Part shown: piece after piece, positions 34,384 through 44,319 of the stretch
How positions within the stretch are numbered: position 1 is the stretch's first letter
How the letters are laid out: each line of letters opens with the position of its first letter
DNA from: Ghiorsea sp.
GTDB taxonomy: Bacteria > Pseudomonadota > Zetaproteobacteria > Mariprofundales > Mariprofundaceae
DNA: 64,000 nt
Reading direction: 5' to 3'
NCBI GenBank assembly: GCA_027080505.1
Contig: JALWRX010000123.1
Coordinates: forward strand, 1-64,000
Program-made: the position numbers and the translations under genes
The notes under the pieces: generated by a model
What the model was told of the DNA's origin: nothing
Seen by the model: only the letters and a program-made list of their open reading frames with translations
The model's database searches: none

Positions 34384-36257
34384 TGTCAGATACTAAAAAC
34401 TTAGATTTGCTGCATACTATTGATGGTGTAGATGCTTTAAAACGATTAAAAGTCACACAATTGCCAGAGCTTTCTCAGCAAATGCGCGATTATTTGATTG
34501 AAACACTTGCCCCGATTGGCGGGCATTTGGGTGCAGGGCTTGGCGTGGTTGAGCTATCTATTGCTTTGCATTATGTATTTGATTCACCGCGTGATAAAAT
34601 TGTTTGGGATGTAGGCCACCAAGCTTATCCGCATAAGATTCTCACAGGTCGTTTAGAAGGTATGCCCACTATGCGTCAGTATGGTGGTTTGAATGGTTTT
34701 ACCAAGCGCAAAGAATCGGAACACGATTGCTTTGGCGCAGGGCATGCATCCACTTCAATTTCAGCCGCTTATGGTTTTGCCATAGGTAGAGACTTACAGC
34801 ATCAAAATAATCATGCCATTGCAGTCATTGGTGATGGTTCGCTTGGTGGTGGTATGGCGTTTGAAGCCTTGAACCATGCAGGTGGCAATGATAATGATTT
34901 ACTGGTGATTTTGAATGATAATGAAATGTCGATTGCACCGAATGTAGGCGCAATGTCATCGTATTTAGCGCGTATTATCACTGATAAAAACTATACCAAT
35001 GCCAAAGAAGCAGCGAAAAAGATTTTAAATAAAGTGCCAGCAGTTTTTGATGTTGCCAAACGTTTGGAAGAACATGTCAAAGGCATGATTACACCAGGCA
35101 CATTGTTTGAAGAGCTTGGCTTTAGGTATATTGGACCTATTGATGGGCACGATTTTGATACGCTGTTGCCTACCCTTGAGAACTGTAAAGATTTAAAAGG
35201 TCCTGTGCTTTTGCATGTGTTAACGAAAAAAGGTTTGGGTTATGAACCTGCCGAAGAAGACCCTGAAACTTGGCATGGTTTAGGACCTTATTGTTTGAAG
35301 TCTGGCGCACCGATAAAAAATGCCAATGCACCCAAAACATATACGCAGGCTTTTGGTGATACACTGATTGATTTAGCCCAAAAAGATGCATCCATTGTTG
35401 CCATTACGGCAGCCATGCCTGGTGGTACAGGGCTATCAAAGTTTGCTAAAACATTTCCTGAACGCTGTATTGATGTGGGCATTGCCGAGCAACATGCGCT
35501 CACCTTTGCAGGCGGGCTAGCATGTTCAGGCATGAAACCTGTCGTAGCTATTTATTCTACATTTTTGCAACGTGCTTATGACCAAATTATCCATGATATT
35601 TGTATTCAAAATCTGCATATAGTGATGTGTTTGGATAGGGCAGGTATTGTCGGTGCGGATGGGGCAACGCATACGGGTATGTTTGATATTGCCTATTTAA
35701 GGTGTTTGCCAAACATGACGATGATGTGCCCTAAAGATGAAGTGGAACTAGTGCATATGCTCAAAACAGCATTAGATGATATTGATGGACCTGTGGCAAT
35801 TCGTTATCCACGTGGTTCAGGTTTGGGACTTGCCGATGAGGCACCAAAAGCTTTGCCTATTGGAAAAGCTGAATTAATTGTTGAAGGCGATGATGGTTTG
35901 ATTGTTAGTGTGGGAACGCGTTTTGTAGATGCACAAGCTGCCCGTGATACGTTGGCGAAAGAAAGTGGCAAGGCTCTAGCATTATTAAACCTTAGATTTG
36001 TGAAACCACTAGATATAGCAACGATTACGAAGCATTTAGCCCAAGGTAAACCACTGGTGGTGGTTGAAGAAGGTGTGGGCGATGGTGGTATTGGTGAAAA
36101 AATCGCTGTGGAAGCGATGAAATCAGGTTGGTCAGGTGCATTTGTGCATATTGCCATGCCAGATGCATTTCCACAGCATGGAACACAAGCTGAAATATTG
36201 CGTGACTTGCAGTTGGATAAAGATGGTATTGTAGAGAAAGTAAGGAGTGTATTATGA
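34383..36257 (+). CDS. dxs: 1-deoxy-D-xylulose-5-phosphate synthase
   Basis: Thiamine-diphosphate enzyme that starts the MEP isoprenoid route from pyruvate and glyceraldehyde-3-phosphate. Diagnostic blocks: DVGHQAYPHKILTGR, GAGHASTSISAAYG, the ThDP motif GDGSLGGGMAFEALN, and the pyrimidine-domain IAEQHALTFAGGLA. It has 624 residues, normal. Its stop overlaps the following lipoprotein start (ATGA). Confidence 0.97.
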   Translation: MSDTKNLDLLHTIDGVDALKRLKVTQLPELSQQMRDYLIETLAPIGGHLGAGLGVVELSIALHYVFDSPRDKIVWDVGHQAYPHKILTGRLEGMPTMRQYGGLNGFTKRKESEHDCFGAGHASTSISAAYGFAIGRDLQHQNNHAIAVIGDGSLGGGMAFEALNHAGGNDNDLLVILNDNEMSIAPNVGAMSSYLARIITDKNYTNAKEAAKKILNKVPAVFDVAKRLEEHVKGMITPGTLFEELGFRYIGPIDGHDFDTLLPTLENCKDLKGPVLLHVLTKKGLGYEPAEEDPETWHGLGPYCLKSGAPIKNANAPKTYTQAFGDTLIDLAQKDASIVAITAAMPGGTGLSKFAKTFPERCIDVGIAEQHALTFAGGLACSGMKPVVAIYSTFLQRAYDQIIHDICIQNLHIVMCLDRAGIVGADGATHTGMFDIAYLRCLPNMTMMCPKDEVELVHMLKTALDDIDGPVAIRYPRGSGLGLADEAPKALPIGKAELIVEGDDGLIVSVGTRFVDAQAARDTLAKESGKALALLNLRFVKPLDIATITKHLAQGKPLVVVEEGVGDGGIGEKIAVEAMKSGWSGAFVHIAMPDAFPQHGTQAEILRDLQLDKDGIVEKVRSVL

Positions 36258-36967
36258 GCAAAAACATTTTATGGATAGCTATTTTAGCATTTTTGGTGTC
36301 TTGCCAAGATAAGACAGCGACAGAGCCAAGTACAAATACTGTAAATGAGCAGGCAACGAAAGCACCTGCTGCAAGCGAAACACCTAAAACATCAAGTATG
36401 CAGGAGAGTGCCAAAGATACAGCGGTAGTAAATAAAGCAGTGGCAGACAAGGCAGCGGCAGACAAGGCAGCGGCAGACAAGGCAGCGGCAGACAAGGCAG
36501 CAGCAGATAAGGCAGCAGCAGATAAGGCAGCAGCAGATAAGGCAGCGGCAGATAAGGCAGCGGCAGATAATAAAAAAGTTGTTGCACCAGTGGTACAAGG
36601 CAAACAGCCAATTAAGCAGCAGCCCAATCCTGCGCCTAGTGAAATCATGCTGAAAGCTGACGCTGGTATGACATTAGCCAAGGCGAATAGTCTAACGAAA
36701 AAATGTAAATCTTGTCATGCCACTGATAAAGATAAAGTAGGGCCATCATTTAAGAAAATTCAGGCGGCTTATGGTTCAGTTAATGCTTTGACTGCAGTAT
36801 TTGAAAGTGGTTTTACTGTAGAGAACCGAAAAGTTGTAGCGGCTGATACCAAGTGGAAGAAAAAAGCCAAAACTATGACAGGGCAGTACAAAAACCTAAT
36901 TCAAAAACAGGTTCAGAAAGGTAAGTTTACCTACAAGGAATTAGCTGAGGCAATTTTTGCGAAGTAA
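36254..36967 (+). CDS. Lipoprotein cytochrome c with pentapeptide-repeat linker
   Basis: A 237-residue lipoprotein (lipobox LVSC near residue 17) with an extended linker containing nine AAADK-type repeats, then a class I cytochrome c domain. The heme site is CKSCH (Cys151, Cys154, His155) and a late Met in KTMTGQ may be the sixth ligand. It overlaps dxs by four bases (ATGA). It probably carries electrons in the periplasm on a flexible tether. Confidence 0.88.
   Translation: MSKNILWIAILAFLVSCQDKTATEPSTNTVNEQATKAPAASETPKTSSMQESAKDTAVVNKAVADKAAADKAAADKAAADKAAADKAAADKAAADKAAADKAAADNKKVVAPVVQGKQPIKQQPNPAPSEIMLKADAGMTLAKANSLTKKCKSCHATDKDKVGPSFKKIQAAYGSVNALTAVFESGFTVENRKVVAADTKWKKKAKTMTGQYKNLIQKQVQKGKFTYKELAEAIFAK
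36437..36571 (+). repeat. Nine 15-base tandem repeats in the cytochrome linker
   Basis: Nine units of GCAGCGGCAGACAAG type (AAADK), 36437-36571. The variants split into GAC-type copies first and GAT-type copies later, which shows expansion by local duplication. A 15-base unit keeps frame, so the linker length can vary without breaking the gene. Confidence 0.88.
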
Positions 36968-37009
36968 GTGTATTTTAGTTTTGATATAGTTCTTTAATCA
37001 TCCTTCTCA

Positions 37010-37567
37010 ATGCTAAAACGGTCTCACATTATTCATGTTCATATGTTGCTTGCAGCATTGGTGCTACCTATTCTGTTGATGTATTTGATAAGTGGGATGC
37101 TGTATACTTTTGATGTGAAGGGGCATATCAAAAAACAGAAAATCAATATTGTATTAGAGCAACCTATGCCGCTTCGTTTGGATACATTGGCTGCAATCAC
37201 TGAGAAAAGTTTGATTCAACATCATTTACCTATTCCTGAAGGGGAGATGTCACTAAAAAAGAAAAAATCATCATACTTGTTTCGTTGGGGTGATTTGAAA
37301 TATGCGGTCAGTGTTAAAACGACGAAAAAACCTGATATATTAAGAATGACAGTGCGCGAGCGTGATTTTTTGACGCAAGTGATGCGCATACATCGCGCAG
37401 AAGCAGGTTCTGCATTTAAAGTGATACCTTCAATATTACTTATCGGGGTATTACTTATTTTGCTGAGTGGTATTTATATGGCATTAAGTATTCCCAAGTT
37501 TCGTAAGCCAGTATTGTATACCATGAGTTTTAGTACGGTTTTATTCCTTATTGTTTTTGTGGCTTAG
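37010..37567 (+). CDS. PepSY-associated transmembrane protein
   Basis: A 185-residue protein with an N-terminal transmembrane helix (about 10-30), a periplasmic stretch rich in Lys, and two C-terminal helices (about 140-185). The order matches proteins of the PepSY-associated TM helix family, often linked to iron or copper uptake or redox. It is 42 bases after the cytochrome gene. Function unknown; assignment is tentative. Confidence 0.65.
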   Translation: MLKRSHIIHVHMLLAALVLPILLMYLISGMLYTFDVKGHIKKQKINIVLEQPMPLRLDTLAAITEKSLIQHHLPIPEGEMSLKKKKSSYLFRWGDLKYAVSVKTTKKPDILRMTVRERDFLTQVMRIHRAEAGSAFKVIPSILLIGVLLILLSGIYMALSIPKFRKPVLYTMSFSTVLFLIVFVA

Positions 37568-37660
37568 TGATTACTGTCACATCCGTATCTTATCTGTGGG
37601 TAGCATTATTTTATCTATGGAAATTTTAAGATATAGTTTTATTGCATGGCATAGACCGCA

Positions 37661-39256
37661 ATGAAACATCGTAAAACGCTATTCTTACTTATATTCTTTG
37701 TGTTTATGGTGGTGCCATTGGCATTGGTGACCTATAAACTTACAGTGCTGAACTATAAAATGTCTGACCTTATTCCTGCTACGAGTTATCACGTTGAAAT
37801 CAATATGACAGTGGATGGTCATGGTGATGATATTGAAATTAAAACATATCTACCTAAGTCCGATATGCGACAAAAAATCACCGAAGAAACGCATGTTTCA
37901 AATAACTTTGAGTTTGATGTGCGCTCGGATGGTTTGAATCGGTTGGCAACATGGCGGGGAGTGGCTGTTCAGGGTAAACAGAGCATTCGTTACTCCTTTG
38001 ACGTACAAGCACAAGCTGTGCGTTTCCTAATTCCTGATGATTTAAGGGTTCCTCAATCTTATCCTGAAAACTTAAACATATATTTACAGAGCGAAGAGGG
38101 TGTGCCTGTTTATGACCCTTTAATCAATGAAGCCATTGATCAAGTGCTACCAAGCAGGGATTTGCCTATTTTAGATATGCTGACACGTATTCACCGTTAC
38201 CTGCAAGATGAATTGAAAAACAAGAACTTTTCGGGCTATACCGATGCCATAACGGCTTACAAACTTGGCGAAGCAAGCTGCAATGGTAAAGGAAGACTTT
38301 TTGTGGCTATGGCGCGAAATTTGAATATGCCAGCGCGTTCGGTGAGTGGGCTGATTATGCGTTCTGGCGATAAACGGGTGAGCCATCAATGGGTGGAAGT
38401 GTATATCAATGGTTATTGGGTTCCATTTGATACCATCAACGACCATTTTGCAGAGCTACCTGCCAACTTCTTAACCCTTTATTACGGTGATAAAGTATTG
38501 TTTCACCATAGCAGTAATGTGAATTTCAAATATATGTTCAGCATGAGCAAAAAGCTTGTTGCCAAAGCTTCATTGCGTGAAAACCTGGATGATTCCATTC
38601 TTAATATTGCCAATGTATATCAAGCCTTTGAAGATGTTGGCGTATCGCAAAATTTATTGAAAATCATTTTGATGATTCCGATTGGAGCCTTGGTTACCGT
38701 CATTTTTCGTAATGTGATTGGTTTGGAAACTTTTGGCACTTTCTTGCCCGCACTTATTGCTTCAGCAGCGCGAGACACAGGCCTGCTCTGGGGTTCGATT
38801 GGTTTTGTGTTGGTGATTGTTTTAACCGCATTGATACGGCGCAGTATGGACTGGTTGCAACTTTTACACTCACCCAAGATGGCAATACTATTAACGGTTG
38901 TGGTGATGATTATTTTGGGGGCAACGGTGGTGAGCACCAACTTGGGCTTAAACCAACTGGCACATCTATCCCTATTTCCCATTGCGATTTTAGCCATTAC
39001 GGCGGAGCGCTTTTCAATTTTTGAAGCTGAGCATGGGTTACTTAAGGCATTCAAGGTAACCGTTGCTACTTTGGTTGTGGTTACGGCTGCTTATACAGTG
39101 ATGGAATCACAATTTTTGCAAAGTATGTTCCTCGCATTCCCTGAATTACTCTTTGTTTTGATTGCGCTCAACCTCTGGCTTGGCAGGTGGATTGGTATGC
39201 GGGTGACAGAGTTCTTTAGGTTCCGTAAATTGATTTGGAAAGAGGCAAAAAGCTGA
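37661..39256 (+). CDS. 7TM transglutaminase-like membrane protein
   Basis: A 531-residue protein: an N-terminal transmembrane helix, a periplasmic transglutaminase-like domain (about 30-320) and about seven membrane helices (about 345-520). Such proteins are called inactive, but Cys207 (SCNGKG), His242 (SHQWVEVY) and Asp257 (PFDTIND) line up with the papain-like Cys-His-Asp triad. Its stop overlaps the next gene's ATG (TGATG), which encodes an ATP-grasp ligase, the usual partner. Substrate unknown. Confidence 0.87.
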   Translation: MKHRKTLFLLIFFVFMVVPLALVTYKLTVLNYKMSDLIPATSYHVEINMTVDGHGDDIEIKTYLPKSDMRQKITEETHVSNNFEFDVRSDGLNRLATWRGVAVQGKQSIRYSFDVQAQAVRFLIPDDLRVPQSYPENLNIYLQSEEGVPVYDPLINEAIDQVLPSRDLPILDMLTRIHRYLQDELKNKNFSGYTDAITAYKLGEASCNGKGRLFVAMARNLNMPARSVSGLIMRSGDKRVSHQWVEVYINGYWVPFDTINDHFAELPANFLTLYYGDKVLFHHSSNVNFKYMFSMSKKLVAKASLRENLDDSILNIANVYQAFEDVGVSQNLLKIILMIPIGALVTVIFRNVIGLETFGTFLPALIASAARDTGLLWGSIGFVLVIVLTALIRRSMDWLQLLHSPKMAILLTVVVMIILGATVVSTNLGLNQLAHLSLFPIAILAITAERFSIFEAEHGLLKAFKVTVATLVVVTAAYTVMESQFLQSMFLAFPELLFVLIALNLWLGRWIGMRVTEFFRFRKLIWKEAKS

Positions 39257-40155
39257 TGGGTTTTGCGTGGCTAAACCAAACCAAACGTTTTTTTGCTGCA
39301 AGTACACAAGTGTTGAGCATGAATCAGCGTAATTTGGAATATATTTATCCCAATAATGCGCGTAGTGACTTTCCCATTGCTGATAATAAGTTATTAACCA
39401 AAAAAGTTCTGGCTAAGGTTGGCGTGTCAGTACCTGAAACATATGTGAGCTATTCTAGTTTTTTTGAAATGCGAAATATGGCACAAGACTTAGAAGCGTA
39501 TGATGCCTTTGTGATTAAACCTGCCCAAGGTCGTGGTGGTGGTGGGATTGTGGTGATGGGTTCCAAGCATGAAAATGGTTGGAAAACATTAGGTGGCACT
39601 TTTTATAGTTTGGCAGACATAAAAAAACATATCGCCGATATTATTTTTGGTGTGTATTCCTTTGGTTTGAGCGATCATGCCATTATTGAGGCTAAAATTG
39701 AGCAATATGAGGCTTTAAATCAGTTAAGTCCTTTTGGTTTGACGGATGTACGCATGATTTTATGTAAGCATCAACCCGTATTAGCCATGCTTAGGGTGCC
39801 AACCAAAGAATCTGATGGTAAAGCTAACTTGCATCAAGGTGCATTGGGTGTGGGTATTGATATTAAAACAGGTTCGGCAACTTATGCTACGCATTATGGT
39901 GAAGCTATTGAGCACCATCCAGATACCCAAGTAAGTTTGCAAGGTTTCTCCCTTCCTTTTTGGCAAAATATTGTGCAAATGAGTATTAAAACGGCCGAAT
40001 CGGTGCCATTGAAATACCTAGGTGTTGATTTGGTTGTAAGTAAGGATAAACCCTTGGTTTTGGAAGTGAATGTTCGCCCAGGCATTGAAATTCAAAATGC
40101 CAATATGATAGGTATGCGTAAAATACTTAAAGCTCAAGCTGCGAGGGTGAAATAA
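39256..40155 (+). CDS. ATP-grasp alpha-L-glutamate-ligase-like protein
   Basis: A 299-residue ATP-grasp enzyme (RimK-related family). The ATP site is seen in FVIKPAQGRGGGGIVVMG, and the metal/nucleotide site near the C-terminus in PLVLEVNVRPGIEIQNANM. Relatives ligate amino acids such as glutamate to acceptor groups. The ATG overlaps the stop of the 7TM gene; a preceding in-frame TTG at 39235 is less likely. It is coupled to the following TPR gene by TAATG. Confidence 0.88.
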   Translation: MGFAWLNQTKRFFAASTQVLSMNQRNLEYIYPNNARSDFPIADNKLLTKKVLAKVGVSVPETYVSYSSFFEMRNMAQDLEAYDAFVIKPAQGRGGGGIVVMGSKHENGWKTLGGTFYSLADIKKHIADIIFGVYSFGLSDHAIIEAKIEQYEALNQLSPFGLTDVRMILCKHQPVLAMLRVPTKESDGKANLHQGALGVGIDIKTGSATYATHYGEAIEHHPDTQVSLQGFSLPFWQNIVQMSIKTAESVPLKYLGVDLVVSKDKPLVLEVNVRPGIEIQNANMIGMRKILKAQAARVK

Positions 40156-42038
40156 TGGTTCGCTCTTTATGGCAAGAAAGTTTTATCCCTGTGATGATTG
40201 TGTTTTTGGCTATTTTTGTAGGTTTGTTTTATGTGCAGTATGAAGTAAACCTTGAAGCGGAACAGGAAATTGTTATTAAAATTCCAAGTACATCACAGCA
40301 AGCTGCAGATGTTGAAGACCAAGCCAGTAGTATGGAAGATAGTCTGGATATTTCAGCTTCTATACAGTCGGCATACAGTGATATATTAGCATTGATGGAT
40401 GCTCATCAGTGGCAAGCAGCAGAGCAAACGTTACAAAAAGAGTTGGCGAAGAAAGAAACTTCTGAAGTGTGGTTATTATTAGGTATTGTTGCTACCAAAC
40501 AAGGTAAATATGAACAAGCCATTGCACGGTTTAATCAAGCCGAAGCAGTAAAACCTCGAGCGTCTAGTGTATATTTTTATCGTGGTGTTGCCTATGCCAA
40601 ACAAGATATGTTTGCAGAAGCGAAAGCCGATTATTTAAAACAAATAAAACTTGTACCTTTCCATTTTGAAGCACATTTTAATTTGGGTGTATTGCAATAT
40701 AAACAAAAGCAATACAAAGAAGCCGTGAGTACCTTTGAAAAAACCATCAAGCTTGCAGGTGGAAAACGCAAAGCTAAAACCTATTACAATCTTGCTCAAG
40801 TTTACTTGAAACTTGATAAAACAAGACAAGCAACCAAGGCTTTACATAAGGCAATTCGTTTGTACCCTGATTATATTGCACCTCGCTTTTCTTTGGCACG
40901 TTTGGATGTAAAAGCTGGAAACTTTGCACAAGCATTTGAGACATACCGTTTGGTCTTGCGGCTTATTCCTGATTATGCCCCTGCATATTTTAGAATGGCA
41001 AAAGCATATTCCGCACAAAAAAACCGTAAACAAGCCATTGCCATGTATCGCAAAGCAATTCAGTTTGACCCTGCATATCAAAAAGCACGTTATAACCTTG
41101 GTTTACAGTTGATTAAAAAACGAGATTGGGATGCGGCGGCGGCACAGTTTTCTTGGATTATTGAGCGAGAGCCTAAACACGCAGCAAGCTATTTTAATTT
41201 GGCGCGTATTTATAAAGGTAAAGGTGAGCTTGAACAAGCACTGAAATATTATCAAAAGGCTCTGGATTTAAGGCAAGGAAACTACCCTGCGGCTTTGGTG
41301 AATATGGGTGCGATTTACGCTAGTCAGGGTGCTTATGACAAAGCTATTCAAGTATACCAAGATGCTTTGGTTTTACGCCCTGAATATAGCAAGGCTTGGT
41401 ATCGTATTGGTTTAATTCGACAGATGGAAAATAAATTTGAAGAAGCCATGAAGGCTTTGCAGCAAGCTGTAAAATTTAAACCTGATTATACCTTGGCTTG
41501 GCTCAGCTTGGGTGAAGTGCATGCTCAGTTAAAACAGTGGGACAAAGCTGTGAAGGCATATCAACAAGTGCTTAAAGTGATACCTGATGATAAAACAGCA
41601 CAATTGGCACTTGCCGATTTATATGTGCAGCAACAGCAATGGCAACAAGCTAAAGTATTGTATATGGCCGTAACCAAGGCGCATCCAACATTGGTTGTGG
41701 CATGGCAAAAGTTGGGGGCTGTGTACATGCATTTGGGTCAAGCCCAGCAGGCTGAAAATACATTAAAACATGCCATTGATTTGGATGAACAGGATATTGA
41801 ATCACAAATATTACTTGCGAAGCTTTTGCAGCAGCAGTCAAGGCATAGGGAAGCAATTAATCTTTTGAAGATGCTGGTAGAGCAGCAGCCTGCCAATGTT
41901 AGCTTGCGTTTGATGTATGCCCAAAGTCTTGCTGCGATTGGTGATAAATCCATGGCTGCTAGTGAGTTGGAAAAAGGTTTGAGGTTAGAGTCTCGAAATA
42001 AAAGTCTTCTGCAAGCTAAAGAAGCTTTAAATCAGTAA
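40155..42038 (+). CDS. Membrane-anchored TPR-repeat protein
   Basis: A 627-residue protein with an N-terminal transmembrane helix (about 9-27), a low-complexity Asp/Ser/Gln stretch, then an array of about fifteen tetratricopeptide repeats (about 75-620), many with the pattern A..Y..A. It should act as a scaffold in the periplasm. It overlaps the ATP-grasp gene and is followed 15 bases later by an outer-membrane barrel gene, so the four genes are probably one transcript. Confidence 0.9.
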   Translation: MVRSLWQESFIPVMIVFLAIFVGLFYVQYEVNLEAEQEIVIKIPSTSQQAADVEDQASSMEDSLDISASIQSAYSDILALMDAHQWQAAEQTLQKELAKKETSEVWLLLGIVATKQGKYEQAIARFNQAEAVKPRASSVYFYRGVAYAKQDMFAEAKADYLKQIKLVPFHFEAHFNLGVLQYKQKQYKEAVSTFEKTIKLAGGKRKAKTYYNLAQVYLKLDKTRQATKALHKAIRLYPDYIAPRFSLARLDVKAGNFAQAFETYRLVLRLIPDYAPAYFRMAKAYSAQKNRKQAIAMYRKAIQFDPAYQKARYNLGLQLIKKRDWDAAAAQFSWIIEREPKHAASYFNLARIYKGKGELEQALKYYQKALDLRQGNYPAALVNMGAIYASQGAYDKAIQVYQDALVLRPEYSKAWYRIGLIRQMENKFEEAMKALQQAVKFKPDYTLAWLSLGEVHAQLKQWDKAVKAYQQVLKVIPDDKTAQLALADLYVQQQQWQQAKVLYMAVTKAHPTLVVAWQKLGAVYMHLGQAQQAENTLKHAIDLDEQDIESQILLAKLLQQQSRHREAINLLKMLVEQQPANVSLRLMYAQSLAAIGDKSMAASELEKGLRLESRNKSLLQAKEALNQ

Positions 42039-42053
42039 GACAGGAGTGTAAGT

Positions 42054-43232
42054 ATGTGTAAAAGACGAAACTTTCAAATGATACCCAAAAGTCTTGCGGT
42101 AGTGGTGGCGCTATCAGGTATGGCTGGTATGGCGCATGCAGAACAAGCTGAGATTTCAGCAGATGTGGGTATGGGTTATAATAGCAATGCATACCATGCG
42201 CCAAGCGCGACCTATGTGGACTTGGCTAAAGCGGCTGCACCAACCGTGGTGCCAAATGTGCATGGCGGGTTGTTTGTGCCCATGAAGCTTGGGGTAAAGT
42301 ATCAAGTGTCGGATGATTTGCAGGTGCGATATAAGTTTAACAGCCAATTTTATTTGGATAATGCACTCAGTGCTGCAGATACTTATGACCATAAAGTAAA
42401 AGTTATGAAAGATTTGGAAGTTGGTGATGATATGCAGCTTCAAGTTGGTGGTTTGTTTGGTATACATAAGAAGTTGTATGTTGATCATGATACAGGAACG
42501 GAAAAATTGTCCAATGCGGGTATCAATGTATCCAATCGTTATACTTACCAAGATATTGGTATTGAAGCTAAGCTAAGCAAAGATATTTCAGGTGTAAAAT
42601 TGATAGGTAAAGGCAAACTTGCCTCATTAAATTATGATGATCCAATTGTGATTTCATCTCTAGACCACACCTTGTTTCAATTGGGTGGTTTTGCACAATT
42701 TAAGGTGTTGGATGATAAAGCAAAGGTGACAGTGGGTTATGAATATATGACACGTTCCTACAGCAATCGTCGTTCTAGGGACTTAAATGCAAAGTTGGGT
42801 ACAAATCCATTCTTAAATTATACTTATGGTACCTTCTCGGGAAAATTGGTGTATAAAATTAATCATGATACTCGTGCCTTTTTGGATGGCGAAATCATCA
42901 CACGTAAAGATGATTTTGTTGGGTATAATGATTATACCAAAACAAAGGTAAAAGTGCGCGTGTTGCATAAGTTGGATGATGGTATGTCTGTGCGTGGCAA
43001 GTTGTCTTACAGTAACACCAATTATGTTCGTGCATTTGCCTTTGAGAACCCTGCCGCACCTTTAAAAACGTCGAGTACAATCACTGCATCGCTTAAAGGT
43101 AAATACCAATGGGATGGTTATGGTGACCCAGTGCTTTGGGCTGATACAACATATCAAAATGTGGACACCAATGATTTGCGTTACAAATATAATTATATTG
43201 AGCTTGCTGTTGGTGGTGATTGGAAGTTTTAA
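42054..43232 (+). CDS. Outer-membrane beta-barrel protein, unknown function
   Basis: A 392-residue exported protein: signal peptide ending near AHA-EQ, then alternating strands throughout, with GMGYNSNAYHAPS early (as in many outer-membrane OmpA-like or barrel proteins) and a C-terminal Phe (GGDWKF). The ribosome site is AGGAG. It closes the operon with the TPR, ATP-grasp and 7TM proteins, suggesting an envelope-spanning system. Confidence 0.82.
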   Translation: MCKRRNFQMIPKSLAVVVALSGMAGMAHAEQAEISADVGMGYNSNAYHAPSATYVDLAKAAAPTVVPNVHGGLFVPMKLGVKYQVSDDLQVRYKFNSQFYLDNALSAADTYDHKVKVMKDLEVGDDMQLQVGGLFGIHKKLYVDHDTGTEKLSNAGINVSNRYTYQDIGIEAKLSKDISGVKLIGKGKLASLNYDDPIVISSLDHTLFQLGGFAQFKVLDDKAKVTVGYEYMTRSYSNRRSRDLNAKLGTNPFLNYTYGTFSGKLVYKINHDTRAFLDGEIITRKDDFVGYNDYTKTKVKVRVLHKLDDGMSVRGKLSYSNTNYVRAFAFENPAAPLKTSSTITASLKGKYQWDGYGDPVLWADTTYQNVDTNDLRYKYNYIELAVGGDWKF

Positions 43233-43237
43233 AGCTA

Positions 43238-43278
43238 GGTAAACTAAAGCTCTAACAGTGGTGGTATGTATCATTGCT
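43238..43278 (+). terminator. Terminator after the barrel gene
   Basis: Stem GCTCTAACA / TGTTAGGGC (nine pairs, one G-T) with a long loop, followed by TTTATTT. It closes the 7TM-to-barrel operon before the pssA leader region. Confidence 0.6.
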
Positions 43279-43450
43279 TGTTAGGGCTTTATTTGTAGGC
43301 TTTGCCACATGACTACTCAAACCTTTCAAAAAGTTAAACCCAATCAAGGGTGTACGTGTTGCTCGGATAGAGTTGCGCTCAATTGGGTGATGGAGTAGTG
43401 GTGGGTCAAACGATAATGACGCATAAAATTCAGGTGGTTAAATAGAGTTG

Positions 43451-44299
43451 ATGATGGAAGATAAAGAAAGTCGTCCAGTACACACCATTAAACGTCGTGG
43501 TATTTATATCCTTCCTAGCATGTTTACCTTGCTTGGTTTGCTTTGTGGTTTTTATTCACTGGTGAGTACGATTCAGGGCAATTATGAACATGCAGCTTGG
43601 GGCATTATTGGTGCTGCAATTTTTGATATGTTGGATGGTCGTGTGGCACGTTTGCTAAATGCGGAAACGGCATTTGGTGCAGAGCTTGATTCTTTGGCTG
43701 ATATGATGTCATTTGGGGTTGCACCTGCAGTATTGGTTTATCTGTGGGCACTAACACCTTATGATAAGTTGGGTTGGTTGGCTGCCTTTTTGATTGTGGC
43801 TGGCTCTGCGCTTCGTCTGGCAAGGTTTAATGTGCAGCTTGCAAGCCAAGATAAACGCTATTTTCAAGGTTTGCCCACCCCCGCATTGGCTATTTTCATG
43901 GCATCGGGTGTGTTGTTTTATTCATCTTTTGATGCCACGCCATCGAGTGTGTTGTGGTTGATTTTAAGCATTGCTTTGGCATGGCTTTTGGTGAGTAATG
44001 TTCGGTTTTTGTCGGGCAAAGATATTGATTTGAAACAAAGACGCTCGTTTGCAGTGTTGGTTGCTATTTTGGCTGCTGTTGTGTTGTTAGTGCTTGACCC
44101 TGAGCGCGTATTGTTTCTTGTATTCTTCGCCTATTGTGTGCATGGACCCATCATGAGTGTATGGCAAGGGCAAAAGGCGGCGCGGTTGCGTTTGAAAAAA
44201 CGCTTGGCTCGTGCCAAAGCAAAACAAACGGCAAAACAAACATCAAAACAATCAGTAGAACAGTCTGTAAAACAAGATGACATTGACAATGCAGATTAA
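43451..44299 (+). CDS. pssA: CDP-diacylglycerol--serine O-phosphatidyltransferase
   Basis: Makes phosphatidylserine, the precursor of phosphatidylethanolamine, in the inner membrane. The CDP-alcohol phosphotransferase motif DG-x2-AR-x8-G-x3-D-x3-D is complete in DMLDGRVARLLNAETAFGAE and the next residues. It has 282 residues, eight hydrophobic segments and a Lys/Gln-rich C-terminal tail. ATG 43451 is used; the TTG at 43448 and the ATG at 43454 are alternatives. No decarboxylase gene (psd) is in the window. Confidence 0.95.
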   Translation: MMEDKESRPVHTIKRRGIYILPSMFTLLGLLCGFYSLVSTIQGNYEHAAWGIIGAAIFDMLDGRVARLLNAETAFGAELDSLADMMSFGVAPAVLVYLWALTPYDKLGWLAAFLIVAGSALRLARFNVQLASQDKRYFQGLPTPALAIFMASGVLFYSSFDATPSSVLWLILSIALAWLLVSNVRFLSGKDIDLKQRRSFAVLVAILAAVVLLVLDPERVLFLVFFAYCVHGPIMSVWQGQKAARLRLKKRLARAKAKQTAKQTSKQSVEQSVKQDDIDNAD

Positions 44300-44319
44300 T
44301 TCTGCGCATACTCCGCCGC

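Noticed and set aside
36025..36681. Reverse frame of 218 codons with AALSA repeats
   Set aside because: It is the complement of dxs and of the 15-base repeats in the cytochrome gene.
43309..43398. Twenty-nine-codon frame with a CTCC motif before pssA
   Set aside because: No ribosome site and a possible CCCAAT/ATTGGG foldback in the same place; coding cannot be supported.
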